This document shows, one piece after another, positions 26,138 to 34,279 of a DNA stretch of 64,000 nucleotides. The stretch spans positions 806,001 through 870,000 of the forward strand of contig JADJXI010000003.1 in NCBI GenBank assembly GCA_016715905.1, given 5' to 3'. The position numbers and the translations under genes were made by a program. The number at the start of each line of letters is the position of its first letter. Positions within the stretch are counted from its first letter, which is position 1. The notes beneath the pieces are model-generated. The model ran no database searches. It was given only the letters and a program-made list of their open reading frames with translations, and was not told the origin of the DNA. Origin of the DNA: Sphingobacteriaceae bacterium (lineage in GTDB: Bacteria; Bacteroidota; Bacteroidia; B-17B0; Aurantibacillaceae).

Positions 26138-29100
26138 AAAATGCTTTATTAATTCCCAACATCCATCTGAACTGAATATAATCGCTTTCCTCATATGGCA
26201 GTCGGTTAATGAAAAATGGAACATCAAATCGTATGGTTAATGGTTTTAAACCATGCAAAGAACCCCACCGAACAATGCTAAGTGTGGTACCAACTCCGGC
26301 ATCCACCATTACATCTGTCATCACATTTGCTGTACCCGGTTTGTTCTTATTGATGATTCCGGCATCACCAAAGAAATAAGGTTGAATTTTGATACTGTTT
26401 TTTAAAAACTTAGGATTCATAAATGAAAATAATTCACCAAATTCTATTTCAGTATTGAAAGAAGCGCCTGTTATCCCTTTGTATTGATAACTATAGGTAC
26501 CATCGGGATTTAATTCGGCAAGCAAATAACCCGAAAAGCCACGTAAGTTTAAACCGCCACCTGCAGTGAAATGATTGGTAACATTACCATATCCGGCCCA
26601 ATCGGTAGGGAAAAATCCAACAGACCGGGTAAATTTATTTTCCATTAATTCTTCGTTGTTAGCACCTGCAGCAAATAACATCGATTCGGAAGGCAGTTTA
26701 GTTCCGAATCCAATTTGACCGAATACCCTGGTGTTAATATTAATTTTGCCCAAATCATTTTTATTCACACTACAAATACTTGCTGCCGAAAAATCATAAT
26801 CATTGGTGAAAGCCGCAGACCGTAAGTTGATTAATATATTTCCTGTGCCTCGTGGGTAACGGTAATTATGTTCCAGTCCTAAATGAATTGCGCTATTTAG
26901 TTTTTGATATCCCCATTCTCTGCCATTCATCAAATAAACCATATCACGCGGCAAATCTCTTAACATCGCTTTCACATGGGCGTAATATCTGGTTTTATCA
27001 TTGTTGCTGAATTTTTCAATTCCTGCGGTTGCACCATCTAATCCGTCTAAAGATTTCGCTTGAAGATATATATTTGATTTTTTAATGATGCGGTGAATAC
27101 TTGTTTTATAGTTAAAAATAAAGGAGAATAAATTAAACTTATTTATAGCCACGGTTGAATCAAAAGACATTTGTCCTAAACCTGAAGATAACCAACCGGT
27201 AATGTCAAATGTATGTTTGGTTTGTAAATAATCACCGCTCAAGGCAGCTCCAAATTTTAATCCGTCATAGCCATTATACCAAATAGCCGGACGGACGCGC
27301 ATATCATACTTTCTCCAATTTGGCGGATTATACACTTTTGAATCAAAACGCAACGAAAATTTGCCCTTCTTAATATTGTTGGTCATATCCACATCGGCTA
27401 ATCGGTAAGAAGGATCAATAATTACATTTTTTATTCCGTTGTTAATTTGTAAACTGGCTGTATAACTGGTTTTTAATTTGGGTCCCCAACCAATCCAACG
27501 CGGAAGGGTATTCGCGCGTGTTGGTTTTTCAAACCAGTTATTGGGTATATAATAATGTCGTGCCGAATCACTTTTGTCAATCACTACAAAGTCAAGCGGC
27601 ATTTGCATTTCTCCTTTTCGTTTAAAAGTGATTTGGTAATTTCCTTTTCCTTTATTTTTTATTCTTCCAATTTTATAATCTATTGTTTTGTTGGTTTCTA
27701 ACCATTGGTCGAAAAACCAATTCAAATCTATTCCGGTAAATTGTATGATAGAATTCCGGAAATCTTCAGGGTAGGGATGGCAAAATTTCCATTGGTTAAA
27801 ATAATGTTGCATGGCTTTATCAAAAAGCGCTCTTCCTAAAACGTATTCCAGGTTTTTGAGCATTGTAGCCGTTTTAGTATATACTTGTGAGTAACCGCCA
27901 CCGTGTCTTATCGCTCCATTAAAATCATCGCTATGTGTATTTAAAGTTGCTTCTTCTTTTCTAATTACCGTATTCCGAAAATAACCACCGTAAATTTCAT
28001 TATCTAACACGCGTTGTGGTTCCATAAACCTTTGTAAATATTTACTTTTTGGTTTTGGTGTAATTTCAATAGCGCCATCAATGAATTGGTAAGTATCAGC
28101 TGTATAAAATTGCGTGAAACCTTCATCGAGAAAAGCTCTGTAATTTTCATTACTCCCAACCATTCCCATAAACCAGTTATGTGTCATTTCATGTATAATT
28201 AAAGAACGATAACCCGGATCGAAACCGCCACATAAAGTTAGCATGGGATATTCCATTCCATCCTGCGCATCGGCAACAATCATTTTGGGGTAATGATAAG
28301 CTCCAATGTTATAAGAATTCACTTCCATTATTTTAGCAATATATTGCGAAGCATTATACCATCCGGCAGCATGCGGCTCTTGCACCATCGCTATGCATCG
28401 TACGCCATTCCAATTGCTTTCGCCTATGCGGTAATTCGGGTCAGCCGTAAAGGCAAAATCGTGTACATTAATGGCACTGAATTTCCAGGTTTTTTTTGTG
28501 CCATCGCGAGGAGTGATAATGGAAGGTGGAGAATTGAAAGGTTTTTTGAGAAAATTATGGATATCTAATTTTTGCCTCAATTCCATAGGTAAAACCTCAA
28601 TCTCATTGGTTAAAACGCCGGTTCCATCAGCCACATAATGCGAAGGCATAGTAATTTCAACATGGAAAGATCCGTAATCGCCATAAAATTCATGATCCAT
28701 GTGTTGATCAGTGTTCCAGATAAACTTTCGATCGATTACACTTACCCGTGGATACCAATGCACTAAATCATAGTGTTTCTGACCAAATGAATTAAACATT
28801 TTCATTCGGTTACGAATCACTTCTTTATCGAAATAAGTTTTGAAATCGATTTGTAAGGTTACCGATTCGCCGGAACGTAAAATTTTTGGTAAGTATACTT
28901 TAAGAATAGTATTATCAAGTTCTGTTTTAAGTTCTGTGTCATTGCTGCTTATTTTTTCTATGGTTGTTCCTAAACCTTCTTTTCTGTATTTGCTGTATTT
29001 TAATTTATAATCATTGTTTTTATACAAGTCGGATAAATAAGAGCCTTTGGCTTGTGCATTATTAAATAGATGTACATAAATAAAAGAAATATCATAGGGC

Positions 29101-29333
29101 GAATTATTCCAGTAAATAATTTCCTCTTGTCCAGAACAAATATCTGTACTGTCATTAATTTCCGCTTTAATATTATAATGTATATCCTGCTGCCAATAAC
29201 CTTCGTATGGTTTTCTGTTTTTCCAATACAAGGGATTTGTGGTGGAGCGATAGTCAATATATTCGTTTTGAGATAGCCATTCAGGAGCCGATAAAACCAA
29301 TAAAAACAGTACAAAAACACGACCAAAATTCAT
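26136..29333 (-). CDS. M1 family aminopeptidase fused to an outer-membrane beta-barrel (Omp85-like)
   Basis: A 1065-residue exported protein, far longer than a plain M1 enzyme of this group. After a signal peptide (about 1-21) comes an M1 domain. The gluzincin motif is complete: His381-Glu-Met-Thr-His385, then Glu404 with exactly 18 residues between. From about residue 650 the sequence changes to alternating beta strands with surface-antigen features. These include NLRGF at 929-933, resembling the VRGF/VRGY motif of Omp85 loop 6, a FNTEIEFGELFSF strand, a PYFFGDAG segment and a C-terminal aromatic residue (GINKAF). The peptidase would thus be held at the outer membrane. The M1 part is certain; the Omp85 assignment is my reading of motifs. 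Divergent from 29489. Confidence 0.87.
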   Translation of the reverse strand: MNFGRVFVLFLLVLSAPEWLSQNEYIDYRSTTNPLYWKNRKPYEGYWQQDIHYNIKAEINDSTDICSGQEEIIYWNNSPYDISFIYVHLFNNAQAKGSYLSDLYKNNDYKLKYSKYRKEGLGTTIEKISSNDTELKTELDNTILKVYLPKILRSGESVTLQIDFKTYFDKEVIRNRMKMFNSFGQKHYDLVHWYPRVSVIDRKFIWNTDQHMDHEFYGDYGSFHVEITMPSHYVADGTGVLTNEIEVLPMELRQKLDIHNFLKKPFNSPPSIITPRDGTKKTWKFSAINVHDFAFTADPNYRIGESNWNGVRCIAMVQEPHAAGWYNASQYIAKIMEVNSYNIGAYHYPKMIVADAQDGMEYPMLTLCGGFDPGYRSLIIHEMTHNWFMGMVGSNENYRAFLDEGFTQFYTADTYQFIDGAIEITPKPKSKYLQRFMEPQRVLDNEIYGGYFRNTVIRKEEATLNTHSDDFNGAIRHGGGYSQVYTKTATMLKNLEYVLGRALFDKAMQHYFNQWKFCHPYPEDFRNSIIQFTGIDLNWFFDQWLETNKTIDYKIGRIKNKGKGNYQITFKRKGEMQMPLDFVVIDKSDSARHYYIPNNWFEKPTRANTLPRWIGWGPKLKTSYTASLQINNGIKNVIIDPSYRLADVDMTNNIKKGKFSLRFDSKVYNPPNWRKYDMRVRPAIWYNGYDGLKFGAALSGDYLQTKHTFDITGWLSSGLGQMSFDSTVAINKFNLFSFIFNYKTSIHRIIKKSNIYLQAKSLDGLDGATAGIEKFSNNDKTRYYAHVKAMLRDLPRDMVYLMNGREWGYQKLNSAIHLGLEHNYRYPRGTGNILINLRSAAFTNDYDFSAASICSVNKNDLGKININTRVFGQIGFGTKLPSESMLFAAGANNEELMENKFTRSVGFFPTDWAGYGNVTNHFTAGGGLNLRGFSGYLLAELNPDGTYSYQYKGITGASFNTEIEFGELFSFMNPKFLKNSIKIQPYFFGDAGIINKNKPGTANVMTDVMVDAGVGTTLSIVRWGSLHGLKPLTIRFDVPFFINRLPYEESDYIQFRWMLGINKAF

Positions 29334-29364
29334 ACTTAATAGTATTAAAAAACTAAAGGTAAGC

Positions 29365-29387
29365 TTTTATGCCAAAAAAGCATAAAA
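29365..29387. repeat. Inverted repeat in a divergent promoter region
   Basis: TTTTATGC and GCATAAAA form a perfect 8-bp inverted repeat around CAAAAAA. It lies upstream of both divergent genes and could be an operator or a small hairpin in the M1 leader. There is no direct evidence for either. Confidence 0.4.
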
Positions 29388-29428
29388 CCACTATTTTTAA
29401 CGCTTAATGGTTAATATTTATCGATGAA

Positions 29429-29462
29429 ATTGCGGAGTTATGCTAAAGATTAGCTAATTTTG
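29429..29462 (+). promoter_or_regulatory. Promoter of the carboxypeptidase-regulatory-domain gene
   Basis: ATTG (29429-29432) and the exact TAATTTTG (29455-29462) are separated by 22 bases, as in the htpG and rpsF promoters. The ATG follows at 29489. Confidence 0.6.
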
Positions 29463-29488
29463 CCACTTTTTAAGCGCAATTAGCAAGC

Positions 29489-30376
29489 ATGACCAGATTA
29501 CTTTTATCCTTCCTTTTAATTTCTAGTTTTTTAACTCAAGCACAACAAATTTTCATTCATTTTGAAGGACGTGTATTTGATGAAAACAGTCAGGTAATAG
29601 GCGGAGCTTCCGTTTTAGTGAAGCAAAATAGTTTGGTGTATAATTCATTTAGTACGGATGGGGAAGGTGACTATAATTTGTATTTGCCGCTTAACGGAGA
29701 ATATCAAGTAATTATTTCTAAAGAAGGTTATGTTGCGAAAAAATATGTTGTAAACACACAAAATATACCGGCGGATAAATCTAAAACTCCTTTTGCTGAT
29801 CATGTAGCTAATGTGGTATTATTTACATTTTACGAAGGAGTTGATTACTCTTTATTCGATGAACCCATGAATGTGTACTCATACAATAAAACCAGAGATA
29901 ATATTTGTTTTGACGCGGACTATTTACATTCGAAAAAAGAAGCCATGAAAGAATTACGAAAAGAACAAGTAAAGGCTTATTTAGCAAAACTCAAAGCAGA
30001 TTACCAATTAAAATTAGGAGAAGAAGAGCGAATTAAAAGGCAAATAGAGGATCAATTGAGGCAGCAAGAGGAAATTAAGATTTGTGAAATGGAAAACACT
30101 TTACAAATAATGCTTAATCAGGTAGAATGTGAATTGGCGGTTTTGAGTGAATCAACTGAAATGTTAAAGAAATCGGATGTAAAAAGCTATAAAAAAAGCG
30201 TAGAAGAGCAGGTATTTGAAAGCAAAGAAATTTTTGCTATACAACGTATTGTAGCAGTAAACGGTAAGGTTTGGATTTATGTGAAAAAGAGATTTCATTG
30301 GGGTGGTGTAGTATTTTACCGGGATAAGGAAGTGATTACAGAAGGAATATTTGAGCAAGAAACCAAAAAATCTTGA
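29489..30376 (+). CDS. Exported protein with carboxypeptidase-regulatory-like domain and coiled coil
   Basis: A 295-residue protein of unknown function. A signal peptide (MTRLLLSFLLISSFLTQA) is followed by a beta-sandwich of the CarboxypepD_reg type at about 24-95 (HFEGRVFDENSQVIGGASVLV and GEYQVIISKEGYVAKKY). A long charged coiled coil at about 150-240 is rich in Lys, Glu and Gln (KELRKEQVKAYLAKLKADY). The last 50 residues look beta-rich. There is no catalytic motif. Such domain pairs often occur in Bacteroidota envelope proteins linked to motility or secretion, but no partner gene is adjacent, so the role stays open. It has its own promoter and lies upstream of the rpsF operon. Confidence 0.75.
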   Translation: MTRLLLSFLLISSFLTQAQQIFIHFEGRVFDENSQVIGGASVLVKQNSLVYNSFSTDGEGDYNLYLPLNGEYQVIISKEGYVAKKYVVNTQNIPADKSKTPFADHVANVVLFTFYEGVDYSLFDEPMNVYSYNKTRDNICFDADYLHSKKEAMKELRKEQVKAYLAKLKADYQLKLGEEERIKRQIEDQLRQQEEIKICEMENTLQIMLNQVECELAVLSESTEMLKKSDVKSYKKSVEEQVFESKEIFAIQRIVAVNGKVWIYVKKRFHWGGVVFYRDKEVITEGIFEQETKKS

Positions 30377-30401
30377 ATTTTAGGCAAAAAAGCCCTTTAA
30401 A

Positions 30402-30435
30402 TTTGGCTCGGAATTCAAACTTTTAAGTATATTTG
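30402..30435 (+). promoter_or_regulatory. Promoter of the rpsF-rpsR-rplI operon
   Basis: TTTG (30402-30405) and TATATTTG (30428-30435) are both exact consensus and 22 bases apart. The expected start leaves a leader of about 15 bases, too short for a structured autoregulatory leader. Confidence 0.8.
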
Positions 30436-30455
30436 CACCCCAATAAAAAATAAAA

Positions 30456-30824
30456 ATGAGCAAACGCTACGAGACGGTCTTCATTTTAACTCCCGTTTTG
30501 TCTGATGATCAGGCAAAGGAGGCCGCGAAAAAATTTAAAAAGTCCATTACCGATTTGGGGGGCAAAATCGTTAATGAAGAGCATTGGGGCCTAAAAAAAT
30601 TGGCCTATCCTATCCAGAAAAAAACTACAGGATTTTATCAATTATTTGAATTCTCAGGTGAGGGTGAAGAAATTGTTTCTAATCTTGAGGTTGCGTATAA
30701 ACGTGATGAAAGAGTATTACGTTTTTTAACTGTGGCACTTGACAAGCATGCTATTGCATATGCTGATAAGCGTAAAGGCAAAGTGTCTGAAGCGAAGTCG
30801 AAGAAAAAGGAAAGTGCAGCTTAA
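30456..30824 (+). CDS. rpsF: 30S ribosomal protein bS6
   Basis: bS6 binds 16S rRNA together with bS18 in the platform of the small subunit. At 122 residues the family core is clear: RYETVFILTPVLSDDQ at the start, EHWGLKKLAYPIQKKTTGFYQLFEF in the middle (two stretches, EHWGLKKLAYPIQ and KKTTGFYQLFEF), and RDERVLRFLTV near 87-97. A lysine/serine-rich tail follows. The start lacks a Shine-Dalgarno sequence (AT-rich A-runs precede it), the usual state in Bacteroidota. First gene of the operon; rpsR follows after 21 bases. Confidence 0.97.
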   Translation: MSKRYETVFILTPVLSDDQAKEAAKKFKKSITDLGGKIVNEEHWGLKKLAYPIQKKTTGFYQLFEFSGEGEEIVSNLEVAYKRDERVLRFLTVALDKHAIAYADKRKGKVSEAKSKKKESAA

Positions 30825-30845
30825 TAATTTAAAAAAGTAAAAGAA

Positions 30846-31109
30846 ATGGCACAAAACGATATACGTTATCTGAATCCCCCAACAGTGGAGGCTAAGAAGA
30901 AAAAATACTGTCGCTTTAAGAAAAGCGGAATTAAATATATAGATTATAAGGATCCTGATTTTTTATTGAAGTTTGTTAACGAACAAGGTAAATTGTTGCC
31001 TCGTCGTTTAACAGGTACTTCTTTAAAATTTCAAAGAAAGGTTGCGCAGGCCGTGAAACGTTCACGTCACTTAGCATTAATGCCTTATGTAGCTGACTTG
31101 TTAAAATAA
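30846..31109 (+). CDS. rpsR: 30S ribosomal protein bS18
   Basis: bS18 pairs with bS6 on the platform near the 3' end of 16S rRNA. The 87 residues include the family stretch YIDYKDPDFLLKFVNEQGKLLPRRLTGTSLKFQRKV (read as YIDYKDPDFLLKF then LLPRRLTGTSLKFQRK) and the basic end VKRSRHLALMPY. The N-terminal KKKYCRFKKSGIKY contains one Cys. No Shine-Dalgarno sequence precedes the ATG. In Bacteroidota ribosomes bS18, bS6 and bS21 form the pocket that holds the anti-Shine-Dalgarno sequence, so this gene is central to the unusual initiation of the phylum. Confidence 0.97.
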   Translation: MAQNDIRYLNPPTVEAKKKKYCRFKKSGIKYIDYKDPDFLLKFVNEQGKLLPRRLTGTSLKFQRKVAQAVKRSRHLALMPYVADLLK

Positions 31110-31110
31110 A

Positions 31111-31116
31111 AGGAGG
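31111..31116 (+). promoter_or_regulatory. Strong Shine-Dalgarno sequence before rplI
   Basis: AGGAGG is a perfect complement of the anti-Shine-Dalgarno core, 8 bases before the rplI ATG. The other starts I inspected in this window have no comparable site, as expected for the phylum. It lies directly after the rpsR stop codon, in the 15-base rpsR-rplI gap. Confidence 0.8.
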
Positions 31117-31124
31117 AAAGAAAA

Positions 31125-31571
31125 ATGGAAGTTATTTTAAAACAAGATATAAAAGGTTTAGGATATAAAAATGACATGGTAACCGTTCGTAACGGTTATG
31201 GTAGAAATTTTTTGTTACCTAAGGGAATGGCCGTATTGGCAACCGACAGCGCTAAGAAAATGCATGCTGAAATATTAAAGCAATCAGCTTTTAAAGAAGA
31301 AAAGTTACGTGCTGAAGCTGTGGTAAATGCTGAAAAATTGGCAAATGTTACAGTAAAAGTTGGAGCTAAAGCCGGTGAAAATGGTAAAATTTTCGGTTCT
31401 GTAACCACTATTCAGGTTGCTGATGCTTTGCTTAAAGCCGGATTTAATGTAGAACGTAAGAACATTGAAATTAACGGAGAAAGCGTAAAGCAACTAGGAA
31501 CATATAGTGCAAAAGTGCGTTTATTTAAAGAAATTACTGCAAATGTAAATTTTGAAGTAGTTGCTGAATAA
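31125..31571 (+). CDS. rplI: 50S ribosomal protein bL9
   Basis: bL9 binds 23S rRNA at the base of the L1 stalk. At 148 residues it shows the N-terminal domain MEVILKQDIKGLGYKNDMVTV and GYGRNFLLPKGMAVLAT (residues about 1-40), the connecting long helix (about 41-75), and the C-terminal domain with KIFGSVT and a conserved glycine pattern. It is the last gene of the operon and the only one with a full AGGAGG in front. A strong terminator follows. Confidence 0.97.
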   Translation: MEVILKQDIKGLGYKNDMVTVRNGYGRNFLLPKGMAVLATDSAKKMHAEILKQSAFKEEKLRAEAVVNAEKLANVTVKVGAKAGENGKIFGSVTTIQVADALLKAGFNVERKNIEINGESVKQLGTYSAKVRLFKEITANVNFEVVAE

Positions 31572-31590
31572 TTAGTATTTAATATTTAAA

Positions 31591-31632
31591 AAGCCTTCGT
31601 TTTATAAAAGCGAAGGCTTTTTTGTTTTTTTT
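31591..31632 (+). terminator. Rho-independent terminator of the rpsF-rpsR-rplI operon
   Basis: AAGCCTTCG (31591-31599) pairs perfectly with CGAAGGCTT (31611-31619) around an 11-base loop, then T-rich sequence. It begins 20 bases after the rplI stop. Confidence 0.92.
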
Positions 31633-31726
31633 TACTTTAGTTTCTGCGATATTTATCATGAAAATCGTTAATTATTCAATAAAATGATTGTTTTTAAAAA
31701 AAACGGTTTATTATTGTAGTGGAATA

Positions 31727-32113
31727 ATGGTAAAAATCAGCACACATAGCATTGAAATTTCGGTAGAAACAAAATACCTTTCGCAGCAAAGTTTGCCGCG
31801 CGAGAATCATTATTTCTTTGTTTATTTTATTAAAATCCAAAACAAAAGCGAATTTACTGTTCAGTTACTTTCACGACACTGGGATATATTTGACAGTAAC
31901 GGAGAGAAACGAGTTGTAGAAGGTGAGGGAGTGGTAGGTGAAACTCCGGTGCTGGAGCCGGGCGAAAGCTACGAGTACAATAGTGGATGCAATTTACTCA
32001 CCGATATGGGTTATATGAAAGGATTTTACACCATGCAGCGAATTTTAGACGGGCAAAAATTTAATGCCGAAATTCCAAGATTTGAATTAATCGTGCCGGC
32101 CAAAATGAATTAA
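31727..32113 (+). CDS. apaG: ApaG family protein
   Basis: ApaG proteins are about 125-residue immunoglobulin-like beta sandwiches often annotated as Co2+/Mg2+ efflux related; the biochemical role is uncertain. With the ATG at 31727 the product has 128 residues and starts MVKISTHSIEISVET. Upstream in-frame starts would add 13 residues that do not fit the family. Typical motifs are HYFFVYFIKIQN, QLLSRHWDIFDSNGE, VEGEGVVGE and the pair GESYEYNSGCNLLTD and GFYTMQ. The stop overlaps the end of the convergent TPR gene by 4 bases. Confidence 0.93.
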   Translation: MVKISTHSIEISVETKYLSQQSLPRENHYFFVYFIKIQNKSEFTVQLLSRHWDIFDSNGEKRVVEGEGVVGETPVLEPGESYEYNSGCNLLTDMGYMKGFYTMQRILDGQKFNAEIPRFELIVPAKMN

Positions 32114-33282
32114 TTTACCCTACAAAATCGGTCAAAATATTTATGCGCATCCGGGTCGCCAAGGCTTTCGGCTTTGGATAAATCGTCACAAGCTCCATGT
32201 TTATCTTTACTGTTTAATTTAATACACGCTCTTCTGAAATAAGCTTCGGCATAATTGAATTTTAATTTAATGGCTTGGTCCATATCTTTTAATGCTTCTA
32301 CATAGCTTTTGTTTTGATTTTTTGCTATTCCTCTGTGACAATAATTTACCGGATTTTTTGGATTCAATTTTATTGCCTTATCTAAGTCATCTATAGCTCC
32401 ACTGTTATCACCAATATTGATTTTTGCATTGGCCCTGAAGGTAAAAGCTTCTTCATCTTTTTCATCATTATCAATCACCACCGACCAATCTTTAATGGAC
32501 CCTTGATAATCACGAATATTAAACTTACTTATTGCTCTAAGTTTATAATAGTAATAATCTATTTCTTTTTCAGGCATAGCGTTTATCGCTTCATCCAGTT
32601 CGGGTATGGCTCTAGTATAATCTTTCATGGTATATCTTATTTCACCTCTCAGTTTTAATGCATTTAAGTAATCAGGCTTCCAATCAAGGGCAGTAATAAG
32701 TGTAAGAATTGCCGGCTTATAACTTTTCCCTTTAAACATGAGCATGGCCTGATAATAATACAATTCCGGATCATCAATTTTTTTTCGTTTAGAAATGGCG
32801 ACCGCGCTGTCTATAGCTTTTTTTGCCCTCGGGAAATCTAACACGTCATGATAAATCATTCCTTGCACCCGTAAAGCCTCAAAACTTAAAGGTCTTATTT
32901 TTTCTGCTCTTAGAATGTTTTTTTCTGCATCATCAAATCGGTCTAATTTGTAATAGATATATGCAATTCTTACATACGCTTGATAAAAATCCGGATGTTC
33001 TTTTATAATTTTTTTAAATATGGGCCAAGCATCGTTAAATTTACCGGAATCAACTAAGGCCATGCCATTTCGATAAGCCTTAATATATTCGGCGGTTGTA
33101 TCAATAACAGGTTCGTCGTCGTCATTGTTATATTCATCTACTTCTTCAGTATAATTTGCGTGTTTTGTAACGCTATCCGTTGGTGATTCCTGAGCAGGAA
33201 TCACAAAATTTAACAAAATAAATAATATTATTAATGTGCTGTATTTTATTTCAATAAGTCTGCTCATTCCTTTGAAATACAT
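32110..33282 (-). CDS. Exported TPR repeat protein
   Basis: A 390-residue protein. The likely mature start follows a signal peptide within MSRLIEIKYSTLIILFILLN; an ATG five codons upstream (MYFKG) is also possible. After an acidic spacer (about 40-60) come some nine tetratricopeptide repeats (about 65-385), clearest in AYVRIAYIYYKLDRFDDAE, YYYKLRAISKFNIRDYQGS and NYCHRGIAKNQNKSYVEAL. The C-terminus (ACDDLSKAESLGDPDAHKYF) resembles that of the 12394 TPR gene. No catalytic domain is present. It is divergent from the SPFH gene and convergent with apaG. Confidence 0.84.
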   Translation of the reverse strand: MYFKGMSRLIEIKYSTLIILFILLNFVIPAQESPTDSVTKHANYTEEVDEYNNDDDEPVIDTTAEYIKAYRNGMALVDSGKFNDAWPIFKKIIKEHPDFYQAYVRIAYIYYKLDRFDDAEKNILRAEKIRPLSFEALRVQGMIYHDVLDFPRAKKAIDSAVAISKRKKIDDPELYYYQAMLMFKGKSYKPAILTLITALDWKPDYLNALKLRGEIRYTMKDYTRAIPELDEAINAMPEKEIDYYYYKLRAISKFNIRDYQGSIKDWSVVIDNDEKDEEAFTFRANAKINIGDNSGAIDDLDKAIKLNPKNPVNYCHRGIAKNQNKSYVEALKDMDQAIKLKFNYAEAYFRRACIKLNSKDKHGACDDLSKAESLGDPDAHKYFDRFCRVN

Positions 33283-33301
33283 TCATTTTTTATTATCTTT
33301 A
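33271..33301 (+). promoter_or_regulatory. Probable promoter of the SPFH gene
   Basis: TTTG (33271-33274) and TATCTTTA (33294-33301; one mismatch to TAnnTTTG) are 19 bases apart, with the ATG 26 bases on. On the opposite strand TATATTTG at 33314-33321 is a -7 candidate for the divergent TPR gene. Confidence 0.5.
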
Positions 33302-33327
33302 TAACAATTCTAACAAATATAAGTTTT

Positions 33328-34260
33328 ATGCCCGGCTCTTTTACATTGATAATTATAATTTTAATAACGTTAACATTGTTGCTTTCCATTGTCACTGTAC
33401 AGCAAGGTAAGGTGGCCGTTACTACTATTTTTGGAAAGTTCAGCAGAATATTAAGTCCGGGGTTAAATTTCAGAATTCCAATTATTGAGCGGGTTTTCAA
33501 AAAAATATCCGTTCAAAACCGAAGTGCCGAATTAGGTTTTCAAGCTGTAACTATTGATCAGGCCAATGTAAATTTTACCGCCATGTTATTGTACTCTGTA
33601 ATCAATAGTGATCCTGAAACCATAAAGAGTGTTGCATTTAAATTTGTGGATGAAAGAAATTTTATGCAGGCTTTGGTTCGTTCTATCGAAGGTTCGGTTC
33701 GTGCTTTTGTTGCAACTAAAAAACAAGCGGAAGTTTTATCTCTACGTAGAGATATTGTTGATGCGGTGAAAGACCAGTTGGATCAAATTCTAGAAGGTTG
33801 GGGTTATCATCTGATAGATTTACAATTGAATGACATAACATTTGATGAAGAGGTGATGCGTTCAATGGCCAAAGTGGTTGCCAGTAATAACTTAAAAGCA
33901 GCGGCTGAAAATGAAGGTCAGGCGTTATTGATTACTAAAACTAAAGCGGCAGAAGCAGATGGTAATGCCATAAAAATTTCTGCGCAGGCAGAAAAAGATG
34001 CCTCGCAATTAAAAGGTCAAGGTATTGCACTTTTCCGTCAGGAGGTAGCCAAAGGTATGGCCGGCGCTGCTAAAGAAATGAAAGAAGCGGAATTAGATGC
34101 TTCTTTGATATTGTTCAGTATGTGGACAGAATCTGTGAAAAACTTTGCACAAGAGGGAAAAGGAAATGTGATATTTTTGGATGGAAGTTTGGATGGAATG
34201 CAAAATAGCTTAAAACAAATGATGGCTTTAAATCAGCTACATCAAAACAAAAAAGATTAA
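33328..34260 (+). CDS. SPFH/Band 7 (stomatin-like) membrane protein
   Basis: A 310-residue stomatin/prohibitin family protein. An N-terminal membrane segment (FTLIIIILITLTLLLSIVTV, about 4-23) precedes the Band 7 domain (about 24-190), with GKVAVTTIFGKFSRILSPGL, VIDLQLNDITFDEEVMRSM-type sequence (read as LIDLQLNDITFDEEVM) and a coiled coil rich in Ala and Glu (about 190-260). Such proteins form membrane-associated oligomers that organise membrane microdomains or regulate membrane proteases. No NfeD partner gene is adjacent. It sits 19 bases upstream of the M43 protease gene. Confidence 0.9.
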   Translation: MPGSFTLIIIILITLTLLLSIVTVQQGKVAVTTIFGKFSRILSPGLNFRIPIIERVFKKISVQNRSAELGFQAVTIDQANVNFTAMLLYSVINSDPETIKSVAFKFVDERNFMQALVRSIEGSVRAFVATKKQAEVLSLRRDIVDAVKDQLDQILEGWGYHLIDLQLNDITFDEEVMRSMAKVVASNNLKAAAENEGQALLITKTKAAEADGNAIKISAQAEKDASQLKGQGIALFRQEVAKGMAGAAKEMKEAELDASLILFSMWTESVKNFAQEGKGNVIFLDGSLDGMQNSLKQMMALNQLHQNKKD

Positions 34261-34279
34261 ATAACAAACACAAATAAAC

